Notes under the pieces: generated by a model
What the model saw: the letters and a program-made list of their open reading frames with translations, nothing else
Told to the model about the DNA's origin: nothing
The model's database searches: none
Position numbers and translations under genes: made by a program
Part shown: one piece after another, positions 40,427 to 51,061 of the stretch
Layout of the letters: the number at the start of each line of letters is the position of its first letter
Numbering within the stretch: position 1 is the first letter of the stretch
Assembly (NCBI RefSeq): GCF_014203215.1
Contig: NZ_JACHIM010000007.1
Span: 1 to 51,362 of the forward strand
Reading direction: 5' to 3'
DNA from: Bartonella callosciuri
GTDB taxonomy: Bacteria > Pseudomonadota > Alphaproteobacteria > Rhizobiales > Rhizobiaceae
DNA: 51,362 nt

Positions 40427-40562
40427 TCGTCAATACTCAACTCACTCTATTAAAGCTTTTGAATATTACCTAAGAGTTAAAATCAGATATTTTATTCATA
40501 AATATCTTTATAATAAGATCAAAATGAATTTATAGAGTTCGCCCAGTACGTTAAGTGCAAAA

Positions 40563-41222
40563 TTAAAGTATTTCCGCAATGCCTTTAATAAAGGGCTGAT
40601 AACGTACCTGAAACATTTTTAAGCTCTCAAATCGATTACCAACTTTCGTATAGCGCGTCACCGTTTGTATCCCTTCATCAGGTCCTATAGCTTGAATAAG
40701 AATCCCATTTTCAGCTAAAAGTTCTAAAAACTCCTTTGGTTCATCAGAACGTGATGGCCAAATAAGAATACGATCAAATGATCCTAAATTTGTAATATTA
40801 CGGCTTCCATCAATCTGCCGTACAATAATATTTTCAAGCCCCAAAGTTTGAAATTTCTGGTGTGCCAAATCAACAAGTGTTTTATAACGATCAACTGTTA
40901 TTACCCGGTCACTCAGACACGCCATAAGGGCAGTACAAAAACCAGATCCTGTACCAATTTCTAAGACACGATGTTTTTTTTTCAACGATAACGCAGAAAG
41001 AATTAAAAGCTGCTCTTCTAAACGCTCAATATATTCACCACATTCAATGGGAATAACTTTATTATCATAAGCACTGTTGAACCAAGGAGAAGCAACAAAC
41101 TGTTGACGCGGAATTTTTTCAAATGCCGAAAAAAAGCGAACATCATCAATCCCTTTGCTGCGCATTTTCAGCACAAGGCCAGCCAATTCCTCACGAAATC
41201 GTAAAATACTCTTTTGCCCCAT
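40563..41222 (-). CDS. pcm: Protein-L-isoaspartate O-methyltransferase
   Basis: Pcm repairs aged proteins by methylating isoaspartyl residues with SAM. The 219-residue protein has the SAM-binding motif VLEIGTGSGFCTALMACLSD near residue 85 and the family's N-terminal helix PRQQFV with the YDNKVIPI segment. The family usually has IGYGQTISQP at this place; here it reads IECGEYIERLEEQ, a clear divergence from the substrate-binding consensus. It sits between serS and the NlpD-like gene. surE, the usual neighbour, is missing. Confidence 0.88.
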   Translation of the reverse strand: MGQKSILRFREELAGLVLKMRSKGIDDVRFFSAFEKIPRQQFVASPWFNSAYDNKVIPIECGEYIERLEEQLLILSALSLKKKHRVLEIGTGSGFCTALMACLSDRVITVDRYKTLVDLAHQKFQTLGLENIIVRQIDGSRNITNLGSFDRILIWPSRSDEPKEFLELLAENGILIQAIGPDEGIQTVTRYTKVGNRFESLKMFQVRYQPFIKGIAEIL

Positions 41223-41355
41223 AGTGTCATTCGTTCTTCAATGGAGTAGCATCTTTATCGTACGTACAACTCATTTCTTTTAAAATGGCAAAATCTTGCA
41301 TTTGCACTTCATCATCTTTTAGCAATAAACCTCTATAAGTTTCTCTTTGGCAAAA

Positions 41356-42633
41356 TTAAGCAGTAATACAACGCATCCCCTTCATATAGGGTTGTAAAAC
41401 ATCCGGAACAATAATTGACCCATCAGCTTGCTGATAATTCTCAAGAACAGCGATAAGACAACGTCCAATAGCCGTACCGGAACCATTAAGACTATGAACA
41501 AAGTATAATGCTTTATCGCCTTCTTTACGATACCGCGCATTCATACGTCGCCCTTGAAAATCTCCACAAATTGAACAGCTGGAAATTTCACGATAGCATC
41601 CTTGACCGGGAAGCCAAACTTCAATGTCATAAGTTTTACGTGCAGCAAATCCCATGTCACCTGTAGAAAGAACCATAGTACGAAAAGGCAAACCAAGACG
41701 TTTCAACACATCTTCTGCACACTCTGTCATACGTTCTAGCTCCACTAAAGACTGCTCTTCAGTGGTAATTGATACCATTTCTACCTTCCAAAACTGGTGC
41801 TGACGTAACATACCACGCGTATCACGACCCGCAGCTCCTGCCTCTGAGCGAAAACAGGGCGTTAAAGAAGAAAATCGCAGTGGTAAATGGGATTCCTCAA
41901 GAATTTCATTATTGACCAAATTTGTTAACGGCACTTCTGCTGTGGAAATAAGCCATCGACCATCTGTTGTCCGGAAAAGATCATCAGCAAACTTCGGCAG
42001 CTGGGCTGCACTGTAAACAATCTCATCACGAACAAGGAGCGGCACCGAAACTTCTGTATACCCATGCTCCTCAACATGTACATCAAGCATAAACTGACCC
42101 AATGCACGTTCAAGACGAGCTAATGCTCCTGAAAGTATTGTAAAGCGTGCCCCTGATAAACGACTGGCTCGCTCAAAGTCCATCTGTCCAAGATTTTGGC
42201 CAAGATCAAAATGCTCCTTTGGTATAAAGTCAAATGTTGGGGGTGTACCAAAATGTCGAATAACAACATTATCACTTTCATCTTTACCTTTTGGAACATC
42301 ATCCAGTGGTATATTGGGGAGTTCTGAAAGAGCTTTTTCCAAACTCTCAGTCAACTGCTTTTCTTCCGCTGTAGAAGAAGAAAGAAAAGCTTTTATTTCT
42401 TCAACCTCAGCTCTAAGGTGTTCTGCCATTTTCTGATCACAGGCAGCTAAAGCCTGCCCTACTTTTTTTGATGCCGCATTGCGACGCTCCTGGGCGGATT
42501 GCACTTTAGCAACATATGACCGGCGTTCAAAATCAAGTTTTATTAATCTTTCCGCTTGCGGTTCAAGACCTCTGTTTGCCAACGCTTCATCTAATTTTTC
42601 AGGGCGTTCACGAATCCACTTAATATCGAGCAT
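41356..42633 (-). CDS. serS: Seryl-tRNA synthetase
   Basis: SerS charges tRNA-Ser. The 425-residue class II synthetase opens with [18 protein letters not shown] and the long coiled-coil arm (about 30-100) that grips the tRNA variable arm. Motif 2 is [20 protein letters not shown] and motif 3 is [18 protein letters not shown] near the C-terminus. It follows tatC on the same strand with 60 bases between and keeps the rhizobial tatABC-serS order. Confidence 0.98.
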   Translation of the reverse strand: MLDIKWIRERPEKLDEALANRGLEPQAERLIKLDFERRSYVAKVQSAQERRNAASKKVGQALAACDQKMAEHLRAEVEEIKAFLSSSTAEEKQLTESLEKALSELPNIPLDDVPKGKDESDNVVIRHFGTPPTFDFIPKEHFDLGQNLGQMDFERASRLSGARFTILSGALARLERALGQFMLDVHVEEHGYTEVSVPLLVRDEIVYSAAQLPKFADDLFRTTDGRWLISTAEVPLTNLVNNEILEESHLPLRFSSLTPCFRSEAGAAGRDTRGMLRQHQFWKVEMVSITTEEQSLVELERMTECAEDVLKRLGLPFRTMVLSTGDMGFAARKTYDIEVWLPGQGCYREISSCSICGDFQGRRMNARYRKEGDKALYFVHSLNGSGTAIGRCLIAVLENYQQADGSIIVPDVLQPYMKGMRCITA

Positions 42634-42693
42634 TAAAATTCCTCATTTGCATCATTTTTATTCATTTCTTATCGTACAAGATATAAACTTCTT

Positions 42694-43476
42694 TTAAGAG
42701 GATTTTTTTCTCTTTTCTATACAGTAGGCAATTAAAACTGCGACCTCATAAAGAGCTATCGTTGGCAAAGCCACTGCAAACATAGTAAAAAAATCCGATG
42801 GGGTTACTATCGCCGCAATTATAAAAGAGGCGAGGATAGCCCACTTGCGCTTAGATAGCAAATCATGAAACGTTAACAATCCAACTTTCGTTAAAAGGCT
42901 GATGACAAGAGGCAATTGAAAAATCAAACCAAAAATCAAGACAAATGATATCATAAAGCTCAAATAATCAGAAATACGGACTATAAACTCTATTCTTAAA
43001 TGAACGTCTGGAAGAAGTTGCTGAGAAAGGCTAAACCAAAGCATTATTGGTGCCAAAAGAGCATAAACAAACGCCCCCCCAATACAAAATAAAATCGGTC
43101 CACCAATAAGAAATGGTAAAAAAGCCATACGCTCATTTTTATAAAGCCCTGGTGCGATAAAGCTGTAAAACTGAAAAGCCGTATAAGGAAAGGATAAAAT
43201 AGCTGCCCCAAAAGCAGCAAGTTTCATCTTCGTTAAAAAAGTTTCCCATACTTGCGTTGATTGCAGACGAATACTCTCAGGATTACCACCTGATATTTTC
43301 ATTGCCCACTGATAGGGCCATATCAGAAAATTCAAAATGTAATCTTTGATAAGAAAGCATACAATAAAAGCTATCAAAAACACAATAAGAACAGCGATAA
43401 TTCGCTGACGAAGTTCAATAAAATGTTCTAAAAGTGGTGCCATCTTTGGATCAACTTCATCTTTCTTAACATTCAT
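42694..43476 (-). CDS. tatC: Twin-arginine translocase subunit TatC
   Basis: TatC is the six-helix receptor of the Tat export system and binds twin-arginine signal peptides. The 260-residue protein shows MAPLLEHFIELRQRI at the N-terminus, the LxxPYQ-type WPYQW, FLTKMKLAAFGAAILSFPYT and the conserved FIAPGLYKNER loop. The start overlaps the tatB stop by 4 bases (ATGA), indicating coupled translation. Confidence 0.97.
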   Translation of the reverse strand: MNVKKDEVDPKMAPLLEHFIELRQRIIAVLIVFLIAFIVCFLIKDYILNFLIWPYQWAMKISGGNPESIRLQSTQVWETFLTKMKLAAFGAAILSFPYTAFQFYSFIAPGLYKNERMAFLPFLIGGPILFCIGGAFVYALLAPIMLWFSLSQQLLPDVHLRIEFIVRISDYLSFMISFVLIFGLIFQLPLVISLLTKVGLLTFHDLLSKRKWAILASFIIAAIVTPSDFFTMFAVALPTIALYEVAVLIAYCIEKRKKSS

Positions 43477-43913
43477 GATGCGCCTTCTTTATCTTTAGAA
43501 GTTACAGAAATGCTTCCAGAACTATGAGAATCAGTAGATACAGTTAAACCTTCACTGGTTTTGTTCTGATCACATCTCAAAGTTTTTTTATCTTTTTTTG
43601 ATTTATGGTGCACTGGATTTATCTCAAAATTATCGTGGGTATCTTCTCCTGCATCGTGAATGGGATTTAAAAGCTCTTTCAACTCCTTGTCTGGATTCAG
43701 ATCGCTAATATCCGATAATGTCTTTTGCAAATCATCAACCTCGGCTTTTCTCATTGCATCATCAAACTGGTGACGAAATTCATCCGCTGTTGAACGTACA
43801 TAAGCTATTGCCCTTGCCATCGTCTTCAGCATTTTAGGTAAATCTTTTGGTCCAACTACGATGATAAGAACAAGTAAGATCACGAGAAACTCTGGCCCAT
43901 CAATCCCAAACAT
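43473..43913 (-). CDS. tatB: Twin-arginine translocase subunit TatB
   Basis: TatB hands substrates from TatC to TatA. The 146-residue protein has the short N-terminal helix MFGIDGPEFLVILLVLIIVV, the conserved GPKDLPKMLKTMARA hinge and amphipathic helix, and a charged low-complexity tail from about residue 80. It lies 55 bases after tatA and overlaps tatC by 4 bases. Confidence 0.95.
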   Translation of the reverse strand: MFGIDGPEFLVILLVLIIVVGPKDLPKMLKTMARAIAYVRSTADEFRHQFDDAMRKAEVDDLQKTLSDISDLNPDKELKELLNPIHDAGEDTHDNFEINPVHHKSKKDKKTLRCDQNKTSEGLTVSTDSHSSGSISVTSKDKEGAS

Positions 43914-43968
43914 TGTTTACACTCGGCTTCCTCATAAAAAACAATGGACAATTATGATTATATTTTTG

Positions 43969-44280
43969 TTATTTTACACGCTGTTTTTTAACAACAGACG
44001 TCTTACTTCCCTTAGAGGCAGAAGAACCCTTTCTAGATGCTACTGCACGCTTCATCGATAACGACTCAGATTGTTGAGGTTCAGCATCAATTATTTTAGA
44101 AGTATTAGTTACTTCAAGCTTATCCTCGATACTGTCCTCTTCTTCTTTCATAGTCTTCTTGAAAACTTTAATTCCCTTAGCAACATCGCTCATTAATTCA
44201 GAAATCTTACCACGTCCGAAAAGCACAAGGATAATCAGTAAAATTACAATTAAATGCGTTGGTGAAAAAATATTACCCAT
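43969..44280 (-). CDS. tatA: Twin-arginine translocase subunit TatA
   Basis: TatA oligomerises to form the export pore. I take the ATG at 44280 ([20 protein letters not shown], 103 residues); a GTG directly upstream could also serve. The [20 protein letters not shown] hinge and amphipathic helix are typical. The charged Ser/Lys-rich tail (about 45-103) is long for the family. First gene of tatABC. Confidence 0.94.
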   Translation of the reverse strand: MGNIFSPTHLIVILLIILVLFGRGKISELMSDVAKGIKVFKKTMKEEEDSIEDKLEVTNTSKIIDAEPQQSESLSMKRAVASRKGSSASKGSKTSVVKKQRVK

Positions 44281-44617
44281 CACTCTCTCTCACTGCTTTT
44301 AAATTAGATTTCATTTGTTTATGCTCACTTTGAAGAAACATTTCTAATATAATCATATCTTACTTGTATATTTTCTTCTCAAATTAAAGACAATCGCACG
44401 CTTTTTAGTGTGAACTAACTTTTATCTTCCCTTTTGCTTAGCGTAATATAATAAATGCAGATAAGTTAAAAATGACAAACCGTTTTTAAAAATTCAAAAG
44501 ATTTTAAAGCTCTTCTTTTTAATTTAAAGCAGTTTCATCTTATCTATCGAGTTGCGAAAGCCTCCTCCAAGCACTCGACGCACATTACAATGCTTTACCT
44601 TTTTCAAATGGCATTAT

Positions 44618-44935
44618 CTACACAATCGCACACATCTCTTGTAAATCACCATTACCTGTGAAGATACAAATACATAGCCTAACGCAAAAGCTTTTACGTG
44701 TTAAGTCTGAAAATTTTCTGAAAGTGTAACCCCTGAAAGAGCTTTTAATTGACACATTAGTTAACATCAAAAGCCCATCAAAACCTATCTTCTTAGGAAT
44801 AACATTCTCAATAACACCCTCAAACAGCATTGCGGGAATTTTATCATCAGTTGCTTCAATACAATAACATGTGAATATGTGCAGTCATTGCAGCTGGTAA
44901 ATAAACTAAATTTTTAAAAGATATAAAATCCTACT
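44618..44935 (-). pseudogene. nagZ: nagZ (beta-N-acetylhexosaminidase) relic
   Basis: The minus strand encodes the C-terminal third of NagZ in two frames. First DFISFKNLVYLPAAMTAHI (family form: DF-PF--L-MAMTAH), then, shifted, DDKIPAMLFEGVIENVIPKK and IGFDGLLM (family form: P-ATLS--VI---LR-ELGFDGL). The family's catalytic TDDLSMKAL has become LTNVSIKS, losing the Asp. The end CICIFTGNGDLQEM corresponds to the family's HCNGDLEEM region. NagZ removes GlcNAc in peptidoglycan recycling. In rhizobia nagZ, scpA and scpB lie upstream of tatA, which supports the call. Confidence 0.7.
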
Positions 44936-46210
44936 TTTCCAAAATATTAAGTAATACATCACCATATGCTCTCTCAAAATATGCTCATTCATGCTCACGG
45001 ATCTGTTTCACCATTAGGAAAGTTTCCATCATTAACAAACACTTGAAGCCGCTTCACCTCCTAAAGCTCTCTCTATTTTGTTCTCCTGAACATAAGAATA
45101 CACTCCAATAATGATATGTTCTCCACAAACCCAGAAAGACAATTGGCATTCATACCAAACTTCATTAAACCAAAAGCATGAAGTTGAAACTAATCCATAC
45201 AGCATGAATTCCCTTATCTTAATCCCTCTTTAAAGTTTTATGACTATTGCAGCTTCTAGATAACGGGGCACCAGCTATGAAACAAAATACTGTATTCTTC
45301 CCCCCTTCCTTATCAATAAAAATTAAAATACATCACATTCACTTACCTCACGTAAAGATGTGGAAAGCACTTTGATCGCGTCTACCGCCCTTTTATTGCA
45401 CACAAATAAAATTCTAAAATCTATGCGCTATCATGAAGGCTTTTTTTCATTTCTTAGAACAACACCGCAAAACCAATAATCATTGTCCTTATTTTTAACA
45501 TTATTACAATATTTTGGTACTGCTTTATCTTGGTGCTGTTTTAACCAACAATCTCGCATTTTATTGGTACAGATCATATATCCGATAATCAATTTAAAGC
45601 TATATTTTAATAGTATATATAACAACCTCGTTATTTCATACATAAACATAAAGCTTTTGCTCTAACAAAACAAAATTATTACCTAAATAACCTCCCCATC
45701 AGCTCTCTACCCACATATGACACCAGCATTTTGCTACTCTTGCTCATAAATTCACGTTGGTTTTCTTAAAGCAAGAAGCTAATCATTTTAACCGTGCTTT
45801 TATAAGATACTCACAATGTATCAATCTTTAAATAATGTGCAAATTGCATTAGCCTCTTTAGCAAACTTCACAAATACTGTCGTTAATTGTGTCTTCTACT
45901 CCTTTCCTTTTCAGACAACAATAATAAAACAGCTTTTTTACAAAGATAAAGAGCAAATGCTTCAATCGAAGCCTTGTCTCTTTTTTTGTCGATATTCTGG
46001 CAAAAGATTTGAAATCTTGGTAATGAATTTAATTTATATAAACTGTATGGATATATCAAATAATTGCAAAACTGTGATATCAGTATTTTTCTAGATCTAT
46101 ACGTTTTTTTGATTCTTTGATCTCTATAAGAAGCTTTTATTGATACAAAAACCATTCTTCTATGTTAGTAAAGAGGTTTGGTGCAATCATACATATGGTA
46201 GAATTTACTC
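44936..46210. other. Non-coding stretch between the nagZ relic and rlmJ
   Basis: About 1.3 kb of AT-rich DNA. Frames of 60 to 92 codons exist on both strands (for example 45816-46094), but none shows a domain, a good ribosome site or codon use like the neighbours. Upstream genes of the tat block in rhizobia (argS, a SPOR-domain gene) may have decayed here; I cannot read them. Confidence 0.5.
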
Positions 46211-47074
46211 ATGAATTATCGGCATATTTATCATGCTGGCAATTTTGCCGATGTTTTTAAACACATTATTGTTGCCCGTATTGTAGAATATCTGAAACGC
46301 AAGGAAAAAGCTTTTCGCGTTATAGATACACATGCTGGCATCGGTATTTATGATCTTTCTTCTTTAGAAGCACATAAAACAGGAGAGTGGCGAGAAGGTG
46401 TTCAACGACTTCTTTCAGCTTCTATCCCAGAAAATTTAAAAGCACTCCTTTCTCCATGGTATGATACCATTGACACACTCAATGAGGGAGGAAAAGAAAT
46501 CCTATTCTACCCTGGATCTCCTGTTCTTATTCGTCAATTATTGCGAAAACAAGATCGACTAACTGCAATTGAGTTGCATGATGAAGATTATCAAATTTTA
46601 GCAAAAAATTTTTCCGGTGATTATCAAACAAAAGTCCTCCATTTGGATGGTTGGCTTTCTTTAAATGCGCATTTACCACCAAAGGAAAAACGTGGATTCA
46701 TCCTCGTGGATCCTCCCTTTGAAAAACCTGATGAATTTTCTCGTCTTATTGAGGGATTAATGAAAGCGTATCGCCGTTTCCCAGGAGGAATCTATGCTTT
46801 ATGGTATCCTGTTAAATATGACAAAGAAATTGAAAATTTTCTTCATGCACTTTATCAAACAGGAATTCCAAAAATTCTACAACTTGAAATGCGTATTCGA
46901 AAAAGCTCAATACCACCTACAATGAATGGAAGTGGTATGATTCTTATCAATCCTCCCTATCTTCTCGAAGAAGAAATAAAAAAACTTAGCCCCCTTCTTC
47001 TCGCCCGTCTTGGACAAGATAAAAATGCAAAAATAACGCATCAATGGATCCAGAAAGAACATTCATTATGTTAG
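46211..47074 (+). CDS. rlmJ: 23S rRNA (adenine(2030)-N6)-methyltransferase RlmJ
   Basis: RlmJ methylates A2030 of 23S rRNA. The 287-residue protein begins with MNYRHIYHAGNFADVFKHII, the family signature, has the SAM-binding DTHAGIGIYDL (about 40-50), and carries the catalytic motif as DPPFE near residue 166 (the D/N-PP-F/Y type). The final NPPYLLEEEIKKLSPLL is also typical. It stands alone; the surrounding DNA is non-coding on both sides. Confidence 0.95.
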   Translation: MNYRHIYHAGNFADVFKHIIVARIVEYLKRKEKAFRVIDTHAGIGIYDLSSLEAHKTGEWREGVQRLLSASIPENLKALLSPWYDTIDTLNEGGKEILFYPGSPVLIRQLLRKQDRLTAIELHDEDYQILAKNFSGDYQTKVLHLDGWLSLNAHLPPKEKRGFILVDPPFEKPDEFSRLIEGLMKAYRRFPGGIYALWYPVKYDKEIENFLHALYQTGIPKILQLEMRIRKSSIPPTMNGSGMILINPPYLLEEEIKKLSPLLLARLGQDKNAKITHQWIQKEHSLC

Positions 47075-47494
47075 ATTTTCACATTTGATGTCTACCTTAA
47101 ATCAAAAACTTCTTTCGTAAGAATTCAAGGAATGAAGCAGCTCAGAAATATTGCAACACTAAGCTATTGTTTTCATGGTATTTTGCACCAAATCTCTTCC
47201 TAATGTATATCATCGTGAGGAGCACAGATTTGTTTTCTTAAACAAAACCTATTTTAATATTGTTTTTTATCATCACATATTTATCATTCTCAATAAAGAA
47301 CATTAGCAAATCCATAAAACTATTTTTAGAGATTGCTTCATATTTTTTATGAAAAGTAATAACTCCAAAATTGAATGATCCCATGTCATAATGTATTATT
47401 TGTTAGGAAAAATAACTCTTATTACATAAAGAATAGTAATTGATCGATAAGAGCATTTCATATAAGAAATATAAAATGTTTCCGGATAAAGTGA
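47075..47494. other. Non-coding stretch between rlmJ and uvrC
   Basis: 420 AT-rich bases without recognisable gene, RNA or clear terminator. It must carry the uvrC promoter. Confidence 0.5.
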
Positions 47495-49480
47495 ATGATC
47501 CCGAAAAATAACACGGCTTATCCCAAAAATGAAAAAGAAAACCTTTCTTTTCTCTCTCATATTACATGGGACAGTGCCAATCAAGGAAATGATAAAAATC
47601 AATTTAAAGGTGCCGAACTCATACAAGAGTTTGTCAAACATCTTCCGCATAAGCCGGGAGTTTATCGGATGATTGATGAGAATGGTTATGTTCTCTATGT
47701 TGGAAAAGCACGTAATCTCAAAAAACGCGTTTCAAATTATACGCGTGAACGAGGGCACAATAATCGTATTGCCCGCATGATTCGTGCAACATACCATATG
47801 GAATTTGTCGTGACACACACAGAAACAGAAGCGCTGCTTTTAGAAGCTAATCTCATCAAAAGATTACATCCACGTTTTAATGTGTTACTGCGTGACGATA
47901 AAAGTTTCCCTTATATCATTATCACTGATGATCATCGAGCACCTGCACTTTACAAACATCGTGGCGCCCGAACAAAAAAAGCGCATTATTTTGGTCCTTT
48001 TGCCTCTTCAAGTGCGGTGACACAAACAATTCATGTTTTACAACGCGCCTTTTTATTACGAACCTGTACCGATTCAGTTTTTGAAAACCGTACGCGCCCA
48101 TGTTTGCTTTATCAAATTAAGCGATGTTCTGCACCCTGTACAAATGAGATTAGTAAGAGTGATTATAAAGAATTGGTGAGAGGAGCAAAAGCTTTCCTTT
48201 CAGGGAAAAGCCATTCTGTTAAAAAAGATATGGTTCAAGCTATGCATCAAGCCGCAGAAAACCTTGATTTTGAACAAGCAGCAGCCTATCGTGACCGCTT
48301 ATCAGCTCTCTCTCACATACAAAGCCATCAAGGCATTAACCCTCAAACAATACAAGAAGCAGATGTCTTTGCAATTGCACAACAGGGAGGAGAGAGCTGC
48401 ATTCAAGTATTCTTTTTCCGCATGGGACAAAATTGGGGAAACCGAGCTTATTTCCCTAAAGCAGATCCATCTTTTTCTCGTACTGAAATTTTAGCGAGTT
48501 TTCTTGCCCAGTTTTACGATGATAAACCACTTCCAAAATTTATTTTTTTATCTGAAGAAATTGAAGAAAAAGCACTTCTTACAGAGGCTTTTAGTCTAAA
48601 AGCGAATCGTAAGATACACCTCTCTTTACCCAAACAAGGTGAACGAAAAACTCTTGTTAATCACGCCTCTATCAATGCTCATGAAGCACTTGGACGCAAA
48701 CTTTCTGAAACAGCAACACAGACAAAATTACTTCAAGGACTTGCTGAAATATTTCAATTGCCTTGCTCTCCACACCGCATAGAAGTCTATGATAATTCTC
48801 ATATTAGGGGAACGAATGCAGTAGGTGTGATGATTGTTGCAGGCCAAAGAGGTTTTATTAAAAATCAGTATCGCAAATTCAACATTCGCTCGACCAATAT
48901 CACACCTGGTGACGATTTTGGTATGATGAAAGAAGTCATTAAGCGAAGATTTTCACGTCTTATCAAAGAGTATGGTCTGCCTAATAAAAGCAGTGATATA
49001 AAAAATCAAAATGATGATTCTCTTCCTATTTGGCCTGATCTTATATTAATCGATGGTGGAGAAGGACAAATAAATAGTGTGCACACAATCTTGTCTGAAT
49101 TAAAATTAGAGGAATTTATTACAGTCGTTGGAATAGCTAAAGGCCCTGACCGTAATGCGGGACATGAACGTTTTTTCATAAAAGGTAAAATACCCTTTAC
49201 ACTTCCCTCACATGATCCTATCCTTTATTTCTTGCAACGTTTACGTGACGAAGCACATCGTGTTGCAATTGGAACGCACAGAGCAAAACGAAAAAGCGCA
49301 GTATTCAAAAATCCACTTGATGAAATCGAAAACATTGGTCCAACAAGAAAGCGTGCATTACTTCATCATTTTGGAAGTGCCAAAGCCATAGCCGATGCTT
49401 CACTTGAAGACTTAATAAAAGTTACAGGAATTTCTGTCACCATTGCACAAAAAATTCATAACTATTTTAACGAAAAATAA
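47495..49480 (+). CDS. uvrC: Excinuclease ABC subunit C
   Basis: UvrC makes both cuts in nucleotide excision repair. The 661-residue protein has the GIY-YIG 3'-nuclease (about 50-125, [20 protein letters not shown]), a UVR domain (about 245-280, [20 protein letters not shown]), the RNase H-like 5'-nuclease ([19 protein letters not shown], then [10 protein letters not shown]) and a C-terminal helix-hairpin-helix pair ([16 protein letters not shown]). The first about 40 residues are poorly conserved; a later start is possible. pgsA follows after 71 bases, the conserved alphaproteobacterial order. Confidence 0.96.
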   Translation: MIPKNNTAYPKNEKENLSFLSHITWDSANQGNDKNQFKGAELIQEFVKHLPHKPGVYRMIDENGYVLYVGKARNLKKRVSNYTRERGHNNRIARMIRATYHMEFVVTHTETEALLLEANLIKRLHPRFNVLLRDDKSFPYIIITDDHRAPALYKHRGARTKKAHYFGPFASSSAVTQTIHVLQRAFLLRTCTDSVFENRTRPCLLYQIKRCSAPCTNEISKSDYKELVRGAKAFLSGKSHSVKKDMVQAMHQAAENLDFEQAAAYRDRLSALSHIQSHQGINPQTIQEADVFAIAQQGGESCIQVFFFRMGQNWGNRAYFPKADPSFSRTEILASFLAQFYDDKPLPKFIFLSEEIEEKALLTEAFSLKANRKIHLSLPKQGERKTLVNHASINAHEALGRKLSETATQTKLLQGLAEIFQLPCSPHRIEVYDNSHIRGTNAVGVMIVAGQRGFIKNQYRKFNIRSTNITPGDDFGMMKEVIKRRFSRLIKEYGLPNKSSDIKNQNDDSLPIWPDLILIDGGEGQINSVHTILSELKLEEFITVVGIAKGPDRNAGHERFFIKGKIPFTLPSHDPILYFLQRLRDEAHRVAIGTHRAKRKSAVFKNPLDEIENIGPTRKRALLHHFGSAKAIADASLEDLIKVTGISVTIAQKIHNYFNEK

Positions 49481-49551
49481 ACTTGTTTCACAACCTTTGC
49501 CTTATTACGTTTAATGAAATACATCATTTTTAAAAAATTGAAAATGGCTCC

Positions 49552-50133
49552 ATGAAAAATCATACTTTTTCTTTTCCTAATATTCTTACTTATGCACGGA
49601 TCATCGCTGTGCCAATGGTTGTTGCGTGCTTTTTTTTAGAAGGACGACTACAATCAAGTGATATTGCACGTTGGATCGCCGTTTCCATTTTTGTTATTGC
49701 ATCCATTACGGACTTTCTTGATGGCTACCTTGCCAGGATTTGGGAACAAACATCCAATATTGGCCGCATGTTAGATCCAATTGCAGATAAACTTCTCGTA
49801 TCTGCCTGTTTACTCTTGCTTGCGGCAGACAGTACTATCGCTGGGTGGGCATTATGGGCAGCTATTATCATTCTTTGCCGAGAAATTCTCGTATCAGGAT
49901 TACGTGAGTATTTGGCTGAATTGAAAGTCAGTGTTCCCGTCTCACGTCTTGCAAAATGGAAAACTTTTGTACAAATGATAGCCATTGTCTTTCTCTTAGC
50001 AGGACCAGCTGGCAATAAGATTCTCCCTTATACAGTAGAATTTGGGATTACTATGCTGTGGATCTCTGCTCTGCTCACATTGTGGACAGGATGGGATTAT
50101 TTTCGTGCAGGCTTAAAACATGTTATCACATGA
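49552..50133 (+). CDS. pgsA: CDP-diacylglycerol--glycerol-3-phosphate phosphatidyltransferase
   Basis: PgsA makes phosphatidylglycerol phosphate, the committed step to phosphatidylglycerol and cardiolipin. The 193-residue membrane protein has the CDP-alcohol phosphotransferase motif D-x2-D-G-x2-A-R-x8-G-x3-D-x3-D, seen as TDFLDGYLARIWEQ followed by GRMLDPIADKLL (about residues 57-83). It follows uvrC. moaD and moaE, which often come next in rhizobia, are absent and ndk converges instead. Confidence 0.95.
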   Translation: MKNHTFSFPNILTYARIIAVPMVVACFFLEGRLQSSDIARWIAVSIFVIASITDFLDGYLARIWEQTSNIGRMLDPIADKLLVSACLLLLAADSTIAGWALWAAIIILCREILVSGLREYLAELKVSVPVSRLAKWKTFVQMIAIVFLLAGPAGNKILPYTVEFGITMLWISALLTLWTGWDYFRAGLKHVIT

Positions 50134-50182
50134 AAAATTATGAGCCTCCCTATCCTTTCAAGAAAATCTATAAACTTCATAA

Positions 50183-50216
50183 GAAAAACCCTGAAACAAT
50201 ATGTTCCAGGATTTTC
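50183..50216. terminator. Bidirectional terminator between pgsA and ndk
   Basis: gaaaaaccctgaa and ttccaggattttc form an imperfect stem around a short loop, flanked by T-rich sequence on the plus side (taatttttatt) and by its A-rich arm for the minus side. It lies between two convergent genes. Confidence 0.6.
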
Positions 50217-50238
50217 TAATTTTTATTATATGCTTTTA

Positions 50239-50661
50239 TTAACCAACTATTTCCATTTCTGAAAACCAAAAAGCAATTTCTATTTTTGCGGCTTCAGGAC
50301 TATCTGAGCCATGGACAGAATTTTCGCCAATCGATAAAGCGTGGATTTTACGAATTGTTCCTTCCTGTGCATCCATAGGATTCGTAGCACCCATCACTTC
50401 ACGGTTCTTAGCGATTGCATTTTCACCTTCTAAAACTTGCACAACTGTTGGACCAGAAGACATAAACTCAACCAATTCACCAAAAAATGGGCGATCTCTA
50501 TGAATAGCATAAAACCCTTCAGCTTCACGCTGACTCATCCATACACGCTTAGATGCAACAACCCGCAGCCCTGCATCCTCAAGCATTTTCGTAATTGCTC
50601 CTGTCAAATTACGACGCGTCGCATCTGGTTTAATCATCGAAAAAGTACGCTCTACAGCCAT
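50239..50661 (-). CDS. ndk: Nucleoside diphosphate kinase
   Basis: Ndk balances nucleoside triphosphate pools by phosphate transfer through a histidine. The 140-residue protein has [20 protein letters not shown] at the N-terminus and the active site H118 region in [13 protein letters not shown]. Length and motifs are standard. It is transcribed toward pgsA. Confidence 0.98.
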   Translation of the reverse strand: MAVERTFSMIKPDATRRNLTGAITKMLEDAGLRVVASKRVWMSQREAEGFYAIHRDRPFFGELVEFMSSGPTVVQVLEGENAIAKNREVMGATNPMDAQEGTIRKIHALSIGENSVHGSDSPEAAKIEIAFWFSEMEIVG

Positions 50662-51061
50662 TTAACCACCTTTATATAATATTATCTGGCTGTTCTATAG
50701 CGAGCAAGAAACCTTTTGCCAAGGGACTATGAAAAAATCCGCATTAATTTTAAAAAATGCGTAATTACGTAATTAATTGTCAAAAAACTTTCATAAAAAA
50801 GAAATTCTCGCAGTCACACATCCTTTCATAACGAGATTATAGCCTTTTTCAAAAAGGTTTAAGCACCTTTTATAACCCTAAAGCCCCCTCCTTAAAACTC
50901 CTCTTCAAAAGATGGAAAGATAGAAAAAACAACCCAATAAGCAGAAATATATATAGGCTTTATAAAAGCCATATTCTCTAAAAAATGCTGCCATGAACAG
51001 CATGCGTTTAACTTATGAAACACCCCATATGCTAAAGCTGATCAAAGAATAAAACACACGA
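50662..51061. other. Non-coding stretch between the autotransporter and ndk
   Basis: 400 bases without a recognisable gene. A tight perfect hairpin, cctttttcaaaaagg (50843-50857), lies downstream of the autotransporter stop; its loop is too small to be sure that it is a terminator. Confidence 0.5.

Noticed and set aside
41223-41355. Open frame continuing after the serS stop, tested as a surE relic
   Set aside because: The 43 codons show none of the SurE motifs such as NDDG or SVTPL.
45816-46155. Overlapping 90-codon frames on both strands before rlmJ
   Set aside because: Both lack domains, good ribosome sites and codon use like the neighbours; they are expected by chance in AT-rich DNA.
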